NCBI GenBank assembly: GCA_028622995.1
Contig: JAJQJQ010000002.1
Location: 3,844,001-3,908,000, forward strand
Direction: 5' to 3'
Length of the DNA: 64,000 nt
Origin: Panagrolaimus kolymaensis
Lineage: Eukaryota; Nematoda; Chromadorea; Rhabditida; Panagrolaimidae
Every line of letters starts with the position of its first letter. Positions within the stretch are counted from its first letter, which is position 1. Under the pieces are notes generated by a model that searched no databases, was not told the origin of the DNA, and saw only the letters and a list, made by a program, of their open reading frames with translations. Shown here in pieces: positions 11,424-22,880 of the stretch. The translations under genes and the position numbers were made by a program.

Positions 11424-14400
11424 CTATTTAGAAAAACAATCAATTTGCCATTCAACAGCAAATTCAACATTAGAAAGATCATGCTTTTTGGAAATAATTT
11501 TAAAAGTTCGAAGAGTATCCATAAATTCTGTCTTTGACGTAACAAATTCCAATTTATTGCTGCATTCACAAAACTGAGCAAGAGATCGAGTAGCTAATTG
11601 TTTGCAATGAACACATTTTCTGTCTTGAAGAACAAAGGCAGTAACCATTTTGGAAAGTCTCCCATTCAGAAGTTCTTCGATTATTGTTTTGGAAAGTTCA
11701 GTGTTGCAGAAGGTACATCGTAAAGTTGTTTCATCATCTAAAAAAAATCATAGTTAAAAGCATGTATTAATGAGAAGAAAAAATTTACCAGAAACATGAG
11801 CACATAAATCCAAATCAACACATTTGCTGCAATGATGACAAAAGAGATTTTCTAAAACACAAACATAAGCAGGAGGTCGCCATTCAAGAGCACTAGGTGG
11901 TAAATTTGTTGATAACATTTGAAGCAATTGAGATCGTAAATTTTCAACTGGTTCAGCAATATGTTTATCGAGGCTTAAAGCTTTACAAATAGCTTTAACA
12001 AATTCAACAGCAACATCAAAGTTTGGATCTTCTTCACCATCAACCAAATTAGCTTCTCGATATTCAATATTGAGAATGTGACGAATTTTAATCAACCGAT
12101 CAGTAACTTGAAAAAGTCGAGGATTGAGTTCTTCGGATAATGTGTTTTGACAAAATTGTTCCAAGGCTTCTTCAGACGAATCTTCACGCATCTTATTAGC
12201 AATTAGCATCATGTAACCGGTGATAACTTGACAAAAAGCTTTTTTACATTTTTCAGGTAATTTTTCAATCATAGCAAATTTTGTTACAACCATTTCTTCC
12301 ATTATCACCACATCATCATTTTCTTTATCTTCTTGATGAAACCCAATTGCAGCATAATTAGTCTAAAATTTTAGTAACAAATGATAAAAATTATTCTTCC
12401 AAAAAGTCGTACCGAATCAACCCATAAACAAATATTCCATAAATGTAAAGGAGCCATTTGGAGTGCAGCAAAAATAGGCTTCGAAGAAAGTGATGCAATA
12501 AGTGATGATATAAAAAGACGAGATCTAGTTGAATCAGAATTACACGTAGAAATAACTAAACGAGAAAAAGAGCAATAAATAACATTTCCGCCCATTCGAT
12601 TGATTTCTGTCGCTAAAAGAAGACACAATTTCCGCATTAGAATGTTTACACTGTTTACAATAGCAGGATTATACATAAGAGACTTTGGATCACACATCCA
12701 TCTAAAAAACAATGATTAAAGGAGAAAAAGTTTAAAAAATACATACCGATACATATGAACAACAAGTTGATCAGCAAAGATATTGTCGCTTACATGAATA
12801 TCTTTGATGAGTTCGTGAAACACTTGTCGAAGAACTCGTAAGGCGTCACTAACAGAGGCAGCTTCATCGAAATCCGTAATGCTTGTTGTTGGACGCATGC
12901 CTTGCGCGACTAATTTATCAATAGCAGCGTTTGTTAAAGTATTTACAAATCCAGTAGATTCTGACGCGCCTTCAGCTTCAAGAATTCTAACATTTTGAAT
13001 TAAAGCATTCACAGCAACAGCGCCAATTTCAAGTTCAGCAATACAATTTTTTTGTTCAAATGTTTCAAAATTAACAACTCTTCCATGATGTTGTTTAAAT
13101 GAAACATTTTCCCAATCAGCTAAAAATAGAAGATCATCTGCTTCTTTTCCACCATAATCAGGTTGATTATTTCGTGATGCCCAAAGAACGTGATTATGTT
13201 GTTGTAAAGCTCGAGCATAAAATACATCGAGGGCGAGAGAAAGAACATCTTCAGGAAGATTACCAACTGGAATTCCAACATAATGAGCAATGGTCCAATA
13301 ATCCTAAAAAATAATAATAAGATAAATGAAATTAAAGGGAGTGTCTCAGGCGATGGCAGGAATTCCTTACGACGGCTCCCTTTGTTTTTGCTTACGAAAC
13401 ATTTCGAAATGCTTTTCGTGGAAGGAAATTTATTTGCAAATAGCTACAAAAAGCTTCAACCTTTTTGTAGCACTTTGGAAGGCTTTGAGACAATGAAAAA
13501 ACTTTCGGGCTAGGAACAACCGTCGTAAGGAATCCTGCCATCGCCTGAGACACTCCCTTTAAAGGGACATAGCTATTTCATGCCTTTTCAAAAATTTCGA
13601 TACTGGGGCTGATAGGAACAGTTGGGGCGGCGCGTGTTTGAATTACCGTGTCACTTCTGTCTTACACGGTAATTCAAACACGCGCCTTACCAAGTGTAAC
13701 TTTCAGTGCCCGCAAACGAAATTTCAAAAAAGGCATGAAATAGCTATGTCCCTTTAAGGGTGTTATAAAATTACAGCTAAATAAACAAAAGAATTCATAA
13801 AATGTTGAATGATTCGTTTTCCCATTTGATTTCCCCATTCCAAAGCATTCATCAAATTTGAAGGTTCATCAACTCGAATACGAACATTTGGAAATTCTTT
13901 AAGCGCAGGAATAATATTCACAATTTCTTTGGTGCTTCGAGAAGTTTGAAGAGTAATCAAAAAGGGTTCAGCAGGATTTGTTCGAATTGATTTCATGATA
14001 TTAGAAATTTGTTTTGTTGCATCTTTGATTGTTGTGGTTTGAATTGACTCAATTTGAATATTTTCACAATCCACAGGAAAGAAATCTGTTCCTTTTTTAT
14101 CAACACTAAAAATATGCGACTGTATTATTTTACTAAAGTTCATAAAAGACTTACAATTTTTGATATTCGGTTGAAAAAACGGTTGAGAAATTGTGTAAAT
14201 CAATCCTTGCTTTGTTTACAATGAAAACATATCCTTGTTTGGATTTAGGCGAAATCAAACCAAAAACCGTTCGAGATCCATGTGAATATTCATAAAAAAA
14301 GATAGTATGGAAATGTTCAATATCTGCGTAAACAACATCTGATCCAAGAACCCTTTCAAATTGTTCAAGCCGATATGTATTTGCGAGAGAATTGATTCGA

Positions 14401-17400
14401 CATGTTGCACCCATATGAACAAAAGCTCGAAACAGCAAAGGAATTTGAGTTTCATAAATTCCAAGAATATTTCCAGCACAAAGTTGTTTATTGAATTCAC
14501 TAAAAAATGAAAATTATGAATGGTTAAAGCATATTGTAACAAACTTGATATTAGCAGTAAATTCTTGTTCATCGATGGAATATTCATATAGGTTATGACT
14601 GAATTGCATTTTAGGTAAAATCTTTTCAACTTTTCGAGAATTTTTAGCTGGAGCTCTTTCTTTAAGATCGTTGACATAAATGATTCGAGGAATGTTGAGT
14701 GAAAATCGGCGCATATTCCCATCGACCAAAGCAAAAACATCAAAGATTCCAGGAGTTTTAGTTTCAGTGATTTGAATAATATGCCAATATTCTGTTTGGA
14801 TTCTTTCACGATTATATGCAAGCATTTGATCCAAATTTGTCCCTCGTGAAATCATCGATGAAGAAGTTGTTAGAGTATTTCGTTTATGAGCTTTGTGATC
14901 CGATCTTGCTTTTGACCATTTCTTTTTCATATAAGTCAACTAAAAATTATAACATTTATAAACCAGTAAGTAGCCTTTAAAAATTACCAACCCATTCATG
15001 AAATCCATCTTTAGCCCAAATTTTTCTTTGAGGGAGAAATTGTTGGTGTTGTGTTGAAGAATCATTTTGGGCAGGATTTATGGTATCTTTCTTTTTCTTC
15101 CACCATCCTGAAAGCCTACTTGGAGTTACTGGAACTCCATTGAGATCATCTTCCATCCTTTTTCGTTTTACAATGTTTCCATCATTATCTACTTCCATTA
15201 CATCATCATCCTCAAAAATAGCTGGCAATGGCCTTTTTCTCATTGGCGTTGTCTTTTGTGAACGTGTAGTTTTTGGAGTCGTTGGTGCAACCTTTTTAAA
15301 CATATCTGTAATTTTAGGTTGAAGGGCCGTTTCAATTTTTCTCTTCTTTAAGTTATCAAGCCATTTAGGGTGTGCTATACGAGGAACAGGGTTGGTTATT
15401 CCTTGAAGGGACGCAGGAATGGTAACAATTTTTTGTATACAACTTCCAAGTCTTTCAATGTAATATGACCAATCTATTAGTTCACGAATGTTAATATTAT
15501 TTTGTATAATTTTATCTGATAAAGTCCATTTTCGAAGATATTTGTATGTTATTTTTGGTTCAGCTTGAAATATTGCTAATGGAATTGTTCTTTCTGTTAC
15601 TGGAGAGAATGGTGGAAGATGTGAAATAACATAACGACAAGAAAGTCCAGCATTTTTAACCATATCAGCTCCCAAAAATTCTGCTAATCTTTTGGCTGTT
15701 GTAATTGAAGTTGATTTCTGTGAACCATAATCTTCCAATTTTCTTGACATCATTCGATTTTCAGCAATTAAATCAAATAGTTCATCATCTCGAAGATCTG
15801 CACCTTTTGTAAAAAGAATATCTAACCAATTATCGGCTATTTTAGCAACAGATTCATAAGCTGTTTGAAGGTCATGACCAAGCAAAAATGCTTTAAATAC
15901 ATCCTTTTGAAATTCTTTAATAATATTAAGTTCACCTCGACGTTTTATTTCAAATCCTTTTAATTCGGCTAATGAACCATCAAAATTGAAAACAGCGTAA
16001 CTAAAAATTTATTATGTACTTTTTTGGAATGAATCGCGTTTGTTCGTGGAATTATAAAATGCAAATAAACATTAGTGTTAGTAGTTAGGCAAATAAAAAA
16101 TGATAAATTAATTTTTTTTAATAATTTTTAATAAATTTAGAAGTAATTATAAATGTTAGTAACCTATGAAATATTTACCGTTTCTTTAATTTTTTTCCTT
16201 CTTCCTTTGATGCGGGAAGAATCATAGCAAGATAAGGTCCATCCACTTCAAAAAAGATGGAATTTTCACTTGAAATTTCATAAGTTCCATCATCTTTTAG
16301 CGTATGATACTGATCATTGGTAAATTTATCTTTAACAACTGCATTTAACATTGCACCGGGATATGAAATGGTAATAGCTTTGCCATTTTTTGTTTTAATT
16401 TTATAATTTTCTGGGAATGAACCTGGTAATAAACACCAAATACCATCGGTATCAAGTTCCAATGGTCGACCAATGCGTTCAACAAGTTGACGAGCTTCTG
16501 TAATAATATTTGCACCTGTATCGCAAACAATTCCTGCCATTTCCATTGAAAACCATCTTGAACCTTTTCTCATAACATAACCATAAAATGAATTTAAAAT
16601 ACACTTGTGAGCAAGTTGAAGGGATTCATAAAGAACAACCCTTGCTTGACCCGATTTAATTGCAGATACATCCTCTGAGGGAATTGATGAGAGATCGATT
16701 TTAGATTTTTTCAACAAATCTTTATAATCATAACGTCGATCACGAAAAGCTCGAACTGTGTTAATGTAAAAACCATTTTCGCGTTCACAAATTAACGATG
16801 TTCTTTCTTCTATTCTTGTTAAATGAACTTTTCCATATGCTTTTCTACAGTAATCTTGAACTCTTTTCTTTTCAATTGCAAGCCTCTCTTCTTTTGGAAG
16901 GGAATGGAATGGTCGAGGTGGCTTCCCAAATCGCTCTTGTTCAAGCTGTTGCATTAATCTTTCATATTCACCTCGTTTTGCAGGGACTGAAAAAAAATAT
17001 ATTATTTAATTTTCATGGAACATACGATAACTCTTGTTTTATATGTATGTATGTATGTTACTTACTCAATTCTCCTCTCCAAACCCAATTCATTTCGCGT
17101 TTACATTTAGCATCCGGAGTATTATAAACGCATGAAAGGCAATCTTCTTCTTGAATAACAGCTGGAGGTTGAAGCCGATTTGTTAAAATAATGTTTGGAT
17201 ACATTGCACCGACATCCAAATGATAAATTTTTGGATTTTCTGTTCTTATTGGAGTTTGGCGGAGTTCATCTAATCTATCTTGGATTTGATCTACAACAAA
17301 ATCAAGATCTTCCAATGTTGAAACATCGATTTCCATTTCATGAACCAAAGAATGTATCAAAGTTTCTTTAACTTCATTTTTTAATTGTTCCAAAGTATCT

Positions 17401-19696
17401 GGATCCATTCGAAATTTGCAAGGAATATCTGCACGAAATACTCCTGATTCTAAAGCTTCAACATGACCGCCAACATACGTTTCAGATTCTAAGAGATGTC
17501 CATCTTTGGTCATTTTATGTGTTTCAGCAATTTGTTTATTAGGAAAGATGATGGATTTATGAAATGCTTCAACCATGAGAAGAGCTTCACAAAGGGTTCC
17601 TGATCCCTTTCTCAAAACCTAAATAATCTTTTGTATTTAATTCACGATTTTTATTTTTTTAAATCAAAAGTGAGAAAGTGTATGGGAACATAAAATAAAA
17701 ATGGTGGCATTTCTTTCTGCAAATAAAATAAACTTTGAAAATCCTATATTTTTTAACATTATCCATTCTAATATTTAAAGCAAAAAGGGTTTCCAAAAAC
17801 GTTTTAACATCTTAGATGAGAAGTGTGAGAAAAAAAATTCTAACTTACATCATCTGGTCCTAATGGAATAATTGTGCAAAGAGCAAAAATAAATGGATGA
17901 ACGTATTTCATGTAAAGATAATAAGTTGAAACGGCATCAGAAACAGAATAACTTGCAAGGGTTTGAGGTTTATTTTCAGCCATTTCAACCATTAGTTCAG
18001 GGTCTAATTCGACTGGGTCATAATGAAGTTTAGCTTTTGTTGTAGCTTTAAGATTTTGTGAACCAACTGGAAGATAACTATCACGTTTTACCCATCTAAA
18101 AGTAAAAATTTAATGTAAATGCAAGTTTGTTAAGATTTGGGTATACTATGTCAAAATAATTCATACCTAAAAGCATCCATATGAATGCAATTAATATGCT
18201 TGTATTCATCTTGATTATCTTTAGCAAATCCTATTTCTTTAGTCATATCAATGTTATGAGTTGTAGCTCTTGCTTCAACAAATGGCCTAAACATTATCTT
18301 TTTTATATAAAAAAGGTCCTTTGAATACAAAATGAATGAATAAGGACTACTTACCAATCGAAAAAGTCACCGTTGTAAGTAACAATAATATGAGGTTTAA
18401 CCTTTAAAATATGTTCAAAAAATTTCGTCAACAACGCCTTTTCATCTTTCTCATTAAAAACTCTAAATTCTCCTTTATATTCTGGTCGAGGAGTATATTC
18501 GAAATCATCGACATCTTCGCTAACAATTTCCCGATTAATTATAAGAAAGCCTTGGCCATCAATCATGTAAGAAATCATCATAATTTGATCAAATGCACTA
18601 TCAGGAAATTTTAATGGAAGCTTTGTTGTTTCAATATCAAACGCGCAAACAACTGGATCAGGTGGATCAATGAGATTTGTATTTCTTTTGATAATAGGTT
18701 GCTGAGTTTCTGGATCTGTTCCGCATACAGAATACCATAATCCAACAAATATTTTTTCATCAATGCAAACTCTCATATGATATGGCAAATCATATTCGCG
18801 AATATCAATAATGTATTCATAAACTTCGCCTTCATTTTCAGCTCGAAATGTTCCAAGATGTCTAAAATCAACAAAGCACATAAATGACAAAGAGAAAAGA
18901 GTAATCAAAATCATACTGAGCTAGCATCGAAGTATAATCTGATGCAGTTTTCATTCGCTCTTGATTTTTACGAATTTGTGGAAATAATTCCTTTTTAAAA
19001 GCTGCCATTTCTACTGTACTTGGAAAAGATACAAATAAAAACTTGCTTCGTAAACCAGAGAGATGGTTTTTCTGTAAAATTAAATTTATAAAAAATGCAT
19101 CAGAATAAAATAAATTAATTATTACCAAATCAAGATTTTCTTTTTCAACGACTTCAATCTTTGCAAGGGGATATTTTCTTGTTAAATAAGCCACTGCTCG
19201 ATGCTCAAACCCCGTTACAGTACTAAGATAAAGATATGGACGAAAGGGATAAGCAATCTAAAAAATGTTATTTGCATTATTAAAATTTAAATTAGTTATA
19301 AAACCTTAAATCGGTTGCCATTTTCTCCAAGGAAATAAAAATCACATGCTGCTAAAATTGTTTTACTTCGTTCATCGAAGATTTCAGACTAAAATGATGC
19401 TTATCTGTTATAGAAATGTAAATTATGAAAGGATGAGTTAAAAACATACAGGTTGAACATTGACTAACCAAGCATTAAGAACCCCGCTTTCTGTATATTT
19501 TTGATACCCAAATTTTGCATCAGTAATTTCTTTTTCTCTTATAATTTGCTGCCTTTGAATAGCATTTGAGAATCTTAAAATGGTACGATTATAAAAAACA
19601 AATGCAATCTTTTTGAAGAAGCGTTGATGAAAGTCAAAAAAAAACCTACTCTTTTTCGTGAACAACCAAATCGTCTTTCTCCATTTCATTAGCCAT
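11424..19696 (-). CDS. pole-1: DNA polymerase epsilon catalytic subunit, full length (POLE)
   Basis: Leading-strand replicative polymerase with 3'-5' proofreading. Many short exons give roughly 2,200 residues, near the human length of 2,286. The start at 19696 (MANEMEKDD) leads into the conserved [11 protein letters not shown] segment. Landmarks in order are the exonuclease motif [14 protein letters not shown] (near 18630) and [27 protein letters not shown] (motif A, near 17200); [18 protein letters not shown] (near 16600); [19 protein letters not shown] (motif C, near 16450); then [25 protein letters not shown]-binding-like QPKITDMF lies near 15325, where yeast Pol2 has its PIP box. The C-terminal half ends in two Cys-rich zinc modules ([13 protein letters not shown]...CTFC and CVHCKQ...CEC). 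One intron carries two foldback elements. The C-terminal half is duplicated at 27224-30703. Confidence 0.95.
13336..13558. mobile_element. TTAA-flanked foldback element, 223 bp, in a POLE intron
   Basis: Inverted repeats of about 39 bp: AGGGAGTGTCTCAGGCGATG at the left and the matching complement at the right, with a 1-bp indel in the arms. TTAA flanks both ends (13332-13335 and 13559-13562). The interior has no gene. TTAA target preference is characteristic of piggyBac-type transposition, and palindromic TTAA elements are known in nematodes. The family here is not identified. Confidence 0.85.
13563..13753. mobile_element. Second TTAA-flanked foldback element, 191 bp, abutting the first
   Basis: Outer inverted repeats of about 26 bp start AGGGACATAGCTATTTCATG. 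An inner inverted pair, GCGCGTGTTTGAATTACCGT and its complement, makes most of the element one large hairpin. TTAA lies on both sides (13559-13562 shared with the first element, and 13754-13757). The paralogous intron at about 29095-29130 lacks both elements and keeps a single TTAA at 29110-29113, so it serves as an empty site. Confidence 0.85.
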
Positions 19697-20261
19697 TTTT
19701 AGAAACTAAATAGTTAGACAAAGTTTCAAAGCTTAACAAAAATTTAACGAGATATAAAAAGTTTGAAGCTCGGGTTTGATATAAACGGTTATTTTTTGGT
19801 TTAGAGTGAAGATATCACAAAACCAAATCAATGCTTTATGCGAATGAGGCTAAATCGAAGACTCCAAAATGAAGACTAAAGTAAAGTACATATAATAAAG
19901 TAAACGTTAGCTCTTTTTATGCTGCACTATTATGGTGTGCGTCTTTTAACAGCTATTATGAAGCGAAGTAAGTTCACCAAATTAAGGATAAAAAAATCGA
20001 TAATGATTGAAATACAAAGCTTTACCAGAGTTTAAAAAATTTTATAATACCGAGTAAAAATGCGCGAAACTTTGTTATGTCCATTCCATTTTTTGAAATT
20101 CAAAATATCCCGCAATTCAATCCTTTTGTGACTGCTCTTTGCCAATGGGTTTTCACTTTAAAAAAAAAAAGCGTTTTCTTTGCTTTTTTAAAATTGTCTC
20201 CTCCTCGTTTTATTCTCTAATTTCTTTATTATTATTTTTTCAGATCTCATATCTCCTCAAA
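19697..20261. promoter_or_regulatory. Divergent intergenic region between POLE and LSm7
   Basis: These 565 bases separate two head-to-head genes and should hold both promoters. ATTTTTTCAG at 20234-20243 lies 18 bases before the LSm7 start and is a good trans-splice acceptor candidate. No other element is recognised. Confidence 0.5.
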
Positions 20262-20570
20262 ATGAATAAAGATAATCCAAAGAAGAAGGAAAGTGTAGTG
20301 GATCTTTCACGTTTTATCGATCAAAGAGTGCGTGTCAAATTTCAAGGCGGCAGAGAAGCAATTGGAACTTTGAAAGGATATGATACTCTTCTCAATCTCG
20401 TCTTAGATAATTGTGTTGAATTGATACGTGATCCAGAAGATGCATTTCGTTTAAGTGGTGAAACTCGGGCTCTTGGTTTGATTGTTGCTCGAGGTCCAGC
20501 AATTACTATTTGTGGTCCGGCTGATGGAGTTGAAGAAATTGAAAATCCCTTTGCTGTTGCTGAAGAATAA
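20262..20570 (+). CDS. lsm-7: U6 snRNA-associated Sm-like protein LSm7
   Basis: Subunit of the LSm1-7 ring (cytoplasmic mRNA decapping) and the LSm2-8 ring (nuclear U6 snRNA). A single exon of 102 residues starts MNKDNPKKKES. Sm motif 1 reads DQRVRVKFQGGREAIGTLKG followed by YDTLLNLVLDNCVE, and Sm motif 2 is LGLIVARGPAITI. The RFIDQRVRVKFQGGREAIG stretch is diagnostic of LSm7. An ATG-initiated frame from 20139 also reads through, but it includes the acceptor-like TTTTTTCAG (20236-20243), so I place the start at 20262. AATAAA at 20635-20640 is a likely polyadenylation signal. Confidence 0.95.
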   Translation: MNKDNPKKKESVVDLSRFIDQRVRVKFQGGREAIGTLKGYDTLLNLVLDNCVELIRDPEDAFRLSGETRALGLIVARGPAITICGPADGVEEIENPFAVAEE

Positions 20571-20923
20571 TTCCTATGTTTCTTACCATTTTATTTTCGT
20601 GTTTTTGATATTTATTGTCTTGTAATTTTTTATAAATAAACATCTTTTTTTAACAACGTTTTTAAAGAAAGAAAGTCGCTGAAGTATACACTAACTAATG
20701 CACATTGTAAACAGCAACTTAGTAATACACTAATTTAAACCAGTTCATGTTAAGTTTTTTGATTAGTAACGCGAGCAAATCCTAAACCTCTCGAAGAAAA
20801 AAACATCAAACAACAAAACAAATTTAGTTCACATTAAGTTTATTCAATATCAATACACAACATTTAGTAAAAATGAAAATACAGCGTTAAAAGATAATTC
20901 ACATGATATACAAAATAATTCAA
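20571..20923. other. Convergent 3' region between LSm7 and Aurora kinase
   Basis: AT-rich, with an AATAAA at 20635-20640 for LSm7. Nothing else is recognised. Confidence 0.5.
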
Positions 20924-22015
20924 TCAGATAAGTTCGTTGTTACCAGAGTCATGTTCAGGACCACCCATGCGTTCAGCGATGTAAGGATGATAACGAACAG
21001 CTTCCAAGTCAGTGCGCTTTTCAGCGTCCTTTTCAAGTAACTAAAAAACGAACTATTAGTTAAAAACAAGATAAAAATAATATTAACATACTCCTTTGAT
21101 AATTTCAAACGCAGTTTGAGTTAAGTTGGAAGCCTTGATTGAAAATCCTTGTTTTATTTTGATTACGGTGTCTCTTTGTTCTTTAGCAAAAAATGGAGTA
21201 CTGCCAGTTAAGCATTCATGCATCAAAACTCCTAATGCCCAGTTGTCCACTTTTGAAGTATGTTGATGTAAATTTTCGGTATCGAGCATTTCAGGAGACA
21301 GATAATCAAGAGTTCCACATAGAGTCGAACGTCTAAAACCAAGTAAAGGATAAATAGTATCAAAAAAAGAAAGTAACATACGATGAACTAGGAGCATGAA
21401 CAGCCCAACCAAAATCAGCAAGCTTTGCAACAAATTGATCATCTATCATGACATTTTCAGGCTTCAAATCACGGTGAATGACTTTCTTTGCGTGGCAGTA
21501 AATCAGAGCATCACAAATTTGGCCAACGACTTTTGCAGTACGATGTTCTGATAGATATCGATATTTCTTTAGGATGTTGAAGAGACTTCCACCTTTGCCA
21601 TATTCTAGTACGAGATATACTCTTGATTCATCGTGAAAGTAACCATACAAGCGTAGGATGTTCTTATGTCTAAAAATATGATATGTAGAAAACAAAACGA
21701 CATTGCATAAAAGATAAAAACCAACCGTAGATGATATTGTAGTTCGACTTCACGCCTGAGTTGAATCGGAGATCCATTCTTCTTGATATCAGATTTGAAA
21801 AGCACCTTGAGAGCAACAACAAATTGACTTGAAGTTTCACGAGCAAGAAAGACCGAACCGAATCTGCCTCGTCCTAATAGACGACCAACATCAAAATCAG
21901 TAATTGTCCATTCACTTTTCTAAAAAGAAGTGGTACAAATTAATTGAATTAAGCAAAACAAAAAACAAACTTGAAGTTCCATAGGAGCATCTCCATGTGC
22001 ACCAGGAGCGAACAT
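20924..22015 (-). CDS. Aurora-type serine/threonine kinase
   Basis: Mitotic kinase, most like Aurora B/AIR-2 of the chromosomal passenger complex. Start at 22015 ([15 protein letters not shown]). The Gly loop is [15 protein letters not shown], followed by the VALKVL lysine and the Aurora-typical [25 protein letters not shown] precedes the catalytic loop [14 protein letters not shown], and the [12 protein letters not shown] segment splices to [15 protein letters not shown], which contains the T-loop threonine. The subdomain IX equivalent is [12 protein letters not shown]. It ends DSGNNELI at 20924. The N-terminal extension is only about 15 residues, shorter than in most Auroras, so an upstream exon cannot be excluded. 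Which Aurora subtype it is remains an inference. Confidence 0.93.
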
Positions 22016-22430
22016 ATTTATAAATTACGAAGGAGACAAATTTAGAAATATTGATGATGGAGAAAAAATGAACGATCAGTGAAAAGAAAGAACTTTATTT
22101 TTCAAAAAAATGAAAACGTTGTAAGGCGCCATTCCCTTCGCGAGGGATAGATTCGTTGCAAGAATGTTTTTGGTGGATCGCGATAACGAGAGAGGAAAAG
22201 AGAAATTCAAAAATTCGTGTCATCAATCAAGTCAAACATTTATCAAAGTTGACGATCAAATTCATCTCTTTCTCAATGGATACTTTTTGTAAGAGGTTTT
22301 ATATCTGGCTTGTTGCATATAAAACTGCCTTGTTAGGGTATTGAAAAATCTTGTAGCTGTTGTAAGTTGTTGCTAATCTATGATTGATGTTCAAAAAATA
22401 AAGCATAAAGCTTCAATTAAGATACTTGCA
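22016..22430. other. Aurora kinase upstream region, no other gene seen
   Basis: Likely contains the promoter of the minus-strand Aurora gene. It ends at the left tip of the CACTG transposon. No coding signal recognised. Confidence 0.5.
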
Positions 22431-22446
22431 CACTGAAAAAAAAACC

Positions 22447-22640
22447 GATTTGTTATAAAACCCTCATTCTTTTTTTGAGGTAAAACCCTTATATTTTGAG
22501 TGTTTTCCCACAGTTTTTTTGGTGGTTAGTTAACCCTCATTTATAATATGAGGGTTATTAAACCCATCTACTATAAATGTGGTTTTTAACCCTAACATCT
22601 ATAAAATTGACGTTATAACCCTTAAATATGGTTAATGTCT
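22447..22640. repeat. Left subterminal repeat region of the CACTG transposon
   Basis: At least five variants of AACCCTCAT, AACCCTTA or the inverse ATGAGGGTT occur here, including a palindromic pair around AACCCTCATTTATAATATGA (from about 22533). A similar cluster occupies the other end at about 26755-26880. In CACTA elements such repeats are binding sites for an element-encoded protein. That role here is by analogy only. Confidence 0.75.
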
Positions 22641-22880
22641 AAGAATCAGATGGAATAAAAAGTAAAGAGGCCAAATGCTTTTAAAAAGTGTTTGGACTAA
22701 AACTTCGGGCATGGTACAAAAGAAGATGAAACAGTAAGTGTTAAACTAAAATTTAGGAGAATAGGATGCTAAAGCAAATTTCTCAGCACGATTTTCGCGA
22801 AGGATTTCGCTAAGAAAATAAATTAGAGAAGACTTTCTTTTTACAAAACATTTTCATAACCTTTTGATTACTCATATACG

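Noticed and set aside
14255..14821. Long open frame on the minus strand, identical in both POLE copies (also 29608-30174)
   Set aside because: It overlaps the POLE coding exons in another frame and crosses a real intron. The identity reflects the conversion tract, not a separate gene.
20139..20261. N-terminal extension of LSm7
   Set aside because: It runs through a strong acceptor site and is Phe/Lys-rich. LSm7 proteins start at the equivalent of 20262.
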